Source: Pseudoxanthomonas sp. 3HH-4 (GTDB taxonomy: Bacteria; Pseudomonadota; Gammaproteobacteria; Xanthomonadales; Xanthomonadaceae). Taken from it: 64,000 nt of DNA. Below are positions 63,299 through 64,000 of this stretch, in pieces. The notes beneath the pieces were generated by a model. That model had not been told where the DNA came from and made no database searches. It worked only from the letters and a program-made list of their open reading frames with translations. Location: contig NZ_VFPB01000001.1 in assembly GCF_006716465.1 (NCBI RefSeq), forward strand, positions 1,398,983-1,462,982. The letters are read 5' to 3'. Numbering within the stretch: the stretch's first letter is position 1; each line of letters opens with the position of its first letter. Both the position numbers and the translations under genes were made by a program.

Positions 63299-64000
63299 TC
63301 AGTGCGCCGTGCCGGCCGCCAGCGTTTCCTCGATGCGGCTGAACGCGGAATGCGCGCCGGCCGGCGAAGCACCGGCATCCGTCGCGAAGTACACCACGCC
63401 GGTGCCCGCGCGCAGATCCAGCCACAGTCCGGACCGCAGGCCATAGGCGTCGCCGGAATGACCTACGCGGGCAACCTCGTCGCCGAATGGATCGTCGCCG
63501 CAGCCGTCCACGGGGGTGGCCAGCGTCTGCACGGCAAGGCCGTAGCGGCAGAAGAACGCTTGGTTCCGTCCGTCGCCGGTATCTTCTTCGTGTGTCACGC
63601 CGTTGCCGCCGTCGAAGGTCCATTGCGGCACCACCATGGCATCGACGCTGGCGGGCTCGAGCAGGCGCACACCGTCGATCTCCCCATGGTTCAGCAGCAG
63701 GCGGCCGATCTTCGCCAGTCCGTTCGCGGAGATTCGCAGGCCGCCTTGCGGCGAGAACAACGCACCGTTCTCGCCCGGCTTCCAGCGCGCCAGGTCGCAG
63801 TCGTCGCCCTCGACGGTGACAACGGCGCAGGGGGGCTTGCCTGCATGGTTGTCGTCGCGGACCACCTGGCCCTCGCGGTACAGCACCACAGCGCGCACGG
63901 CGGTGGCGTCGTCGCAGGTCGCCCAGTTGTAGCAGGCATCGAGTTTCAGCGGGTCCAGAACAAGACGCTGCATCAACCGGTCGAAGCGTTCGCCGGTGGC
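63299..64000 (-). CDS. Serine hydrolase (beta-lactamase/class C family), C-terminal part
   Basis: The visible 233 codons run off the right edge of the window in an open frame ([20 protein letters not shown]). They resemble the C-terminal two thirds of beta-lactamase-superfamily hydrolases, with [20 protein letters not shown] (the helix after the SxxK/YxN half) and [17 protein letters not shown], whose HSG triad matches the HxG/KTG strand. The nucleophile SxxK motif lies outside. Substrate and cellular location cannot be judged from this part. Confidence 0.85.
   Translation of the reverse strand, partial: ATGERFDRLMQRLVLDPLKLDACYNWATCDDATAVRAVVLYREGQVVRDDNHAGKPPCAVVTVEGDDCDLARWKPGENGALFSPQGGLRISANGLAKIGRLLLNHGEIDGVRLLEPASVDAMVVPQWTFDGGNGVTHEEDTGDGRNQAFFCRYGLAVQTLATPVDGCGDDPFGDEVARVGHSGDAYGLRSGLWLDLRAGTGVVYFATDAGASPAGAHSAFSRIEETLAAGTAH

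Overview
The window is a GC-rich chromosomal segment from a gammaproteobacterium of the Xanthomonadaceae (Lysobacteraceae). A Pseudoxanthomonas/Stenotrophomonas/Lysobacter-like organism fits best; the genus cannot be fixed from sequence alone. The reasons are the rpsT-murJ-ribF-ileS-lspA-ispH order at the left end, the minCDE and gcvP contexts, an ACE-like M2 peptidase, the TonB-receptor/FecR/ECF-sigma set, and many GTAG-headed palindromic (REP-type) repeats of the kind known from Stenotrophomonas. Genes are dense, often overlap by 1-4 bp, and quite often use GTG or TTG starts. I see no tRNA, rRNA, CRISPR array, insertion sequence or prophage.

Layout. 1-7.3 kb: housekeeping block (rpsT start, murJ, ribF, ileS, lspA, ispH). 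7.4-9.8 kb: small envelope and stress genes, then an 800-bp gene-poor island with three copies of a dispersed hairpin repeat. 9.8-17.2 kb, all minus strand: two tandem 146-residue proteins related to type II dehydroquinase but lacking its catalytic residues, a 72-residue protein, an ECF sigma factor, a FecR anti-sigma factor, an STN-domain TonB receptor and a PHP-domain lipoprotein. 17.2-25 kb: a NicO/UreH-like membrane protein, a DUF899 protein, a beta-propeller protein and a winged-helix regulator, then hemerythrin, large-subunit catalase, a VOC protein and a short-chain dehydrogenase facing a LysR regulator. 26-35 kb: a cation/proton antiporter, gcvP with a tandem glycine riboswitch, a Bcr/CflA exporter, a DUF457-type protein and a secreted trypsin-like protease. 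35-40 kb: M2 dipeptidase lipoprotein, a small HExxH protein, minE-minD-minC and a GNAT gene. 40-45 kb: a DesK/NarL-type two-component pair, an SRPBCC protein, DUF423 and an AlkA-like glycosylase. 45-49.4 kb: exported FAD oxidase, M15 peptidase, PH-domain protein and an SPFH/ribbon-helix-helix operon with a strong palindromic operator candidate. 49.4-54.3 kb: purT, a secreted endonuclease/exonuclease/phosphatase-fold lipoprotein, bpt, PAP2-like and EF-hand proteins. 54.4-56.2 kb: an ECF sigma factor fused to a membrane domain, next to a decayed, internally deleted paralogue. 56.3-64 kb: DUF2007, TesB, AmiD-like amidase, MOSC, a small hydrolase, rlmKL, a CheX-like/CheY-like pair and the end of a serine hydrolase.

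The most novel content is the tandem dehydroquinase-like pair ahead of a cell-surface-signalling cassette, the SPFH/RHH operon with its operator, the membrane-fused sigma factor with its neighbouring pseudogene, and the GTAG repeats whose TAG doubles as the stop codon of three unrelated genes.
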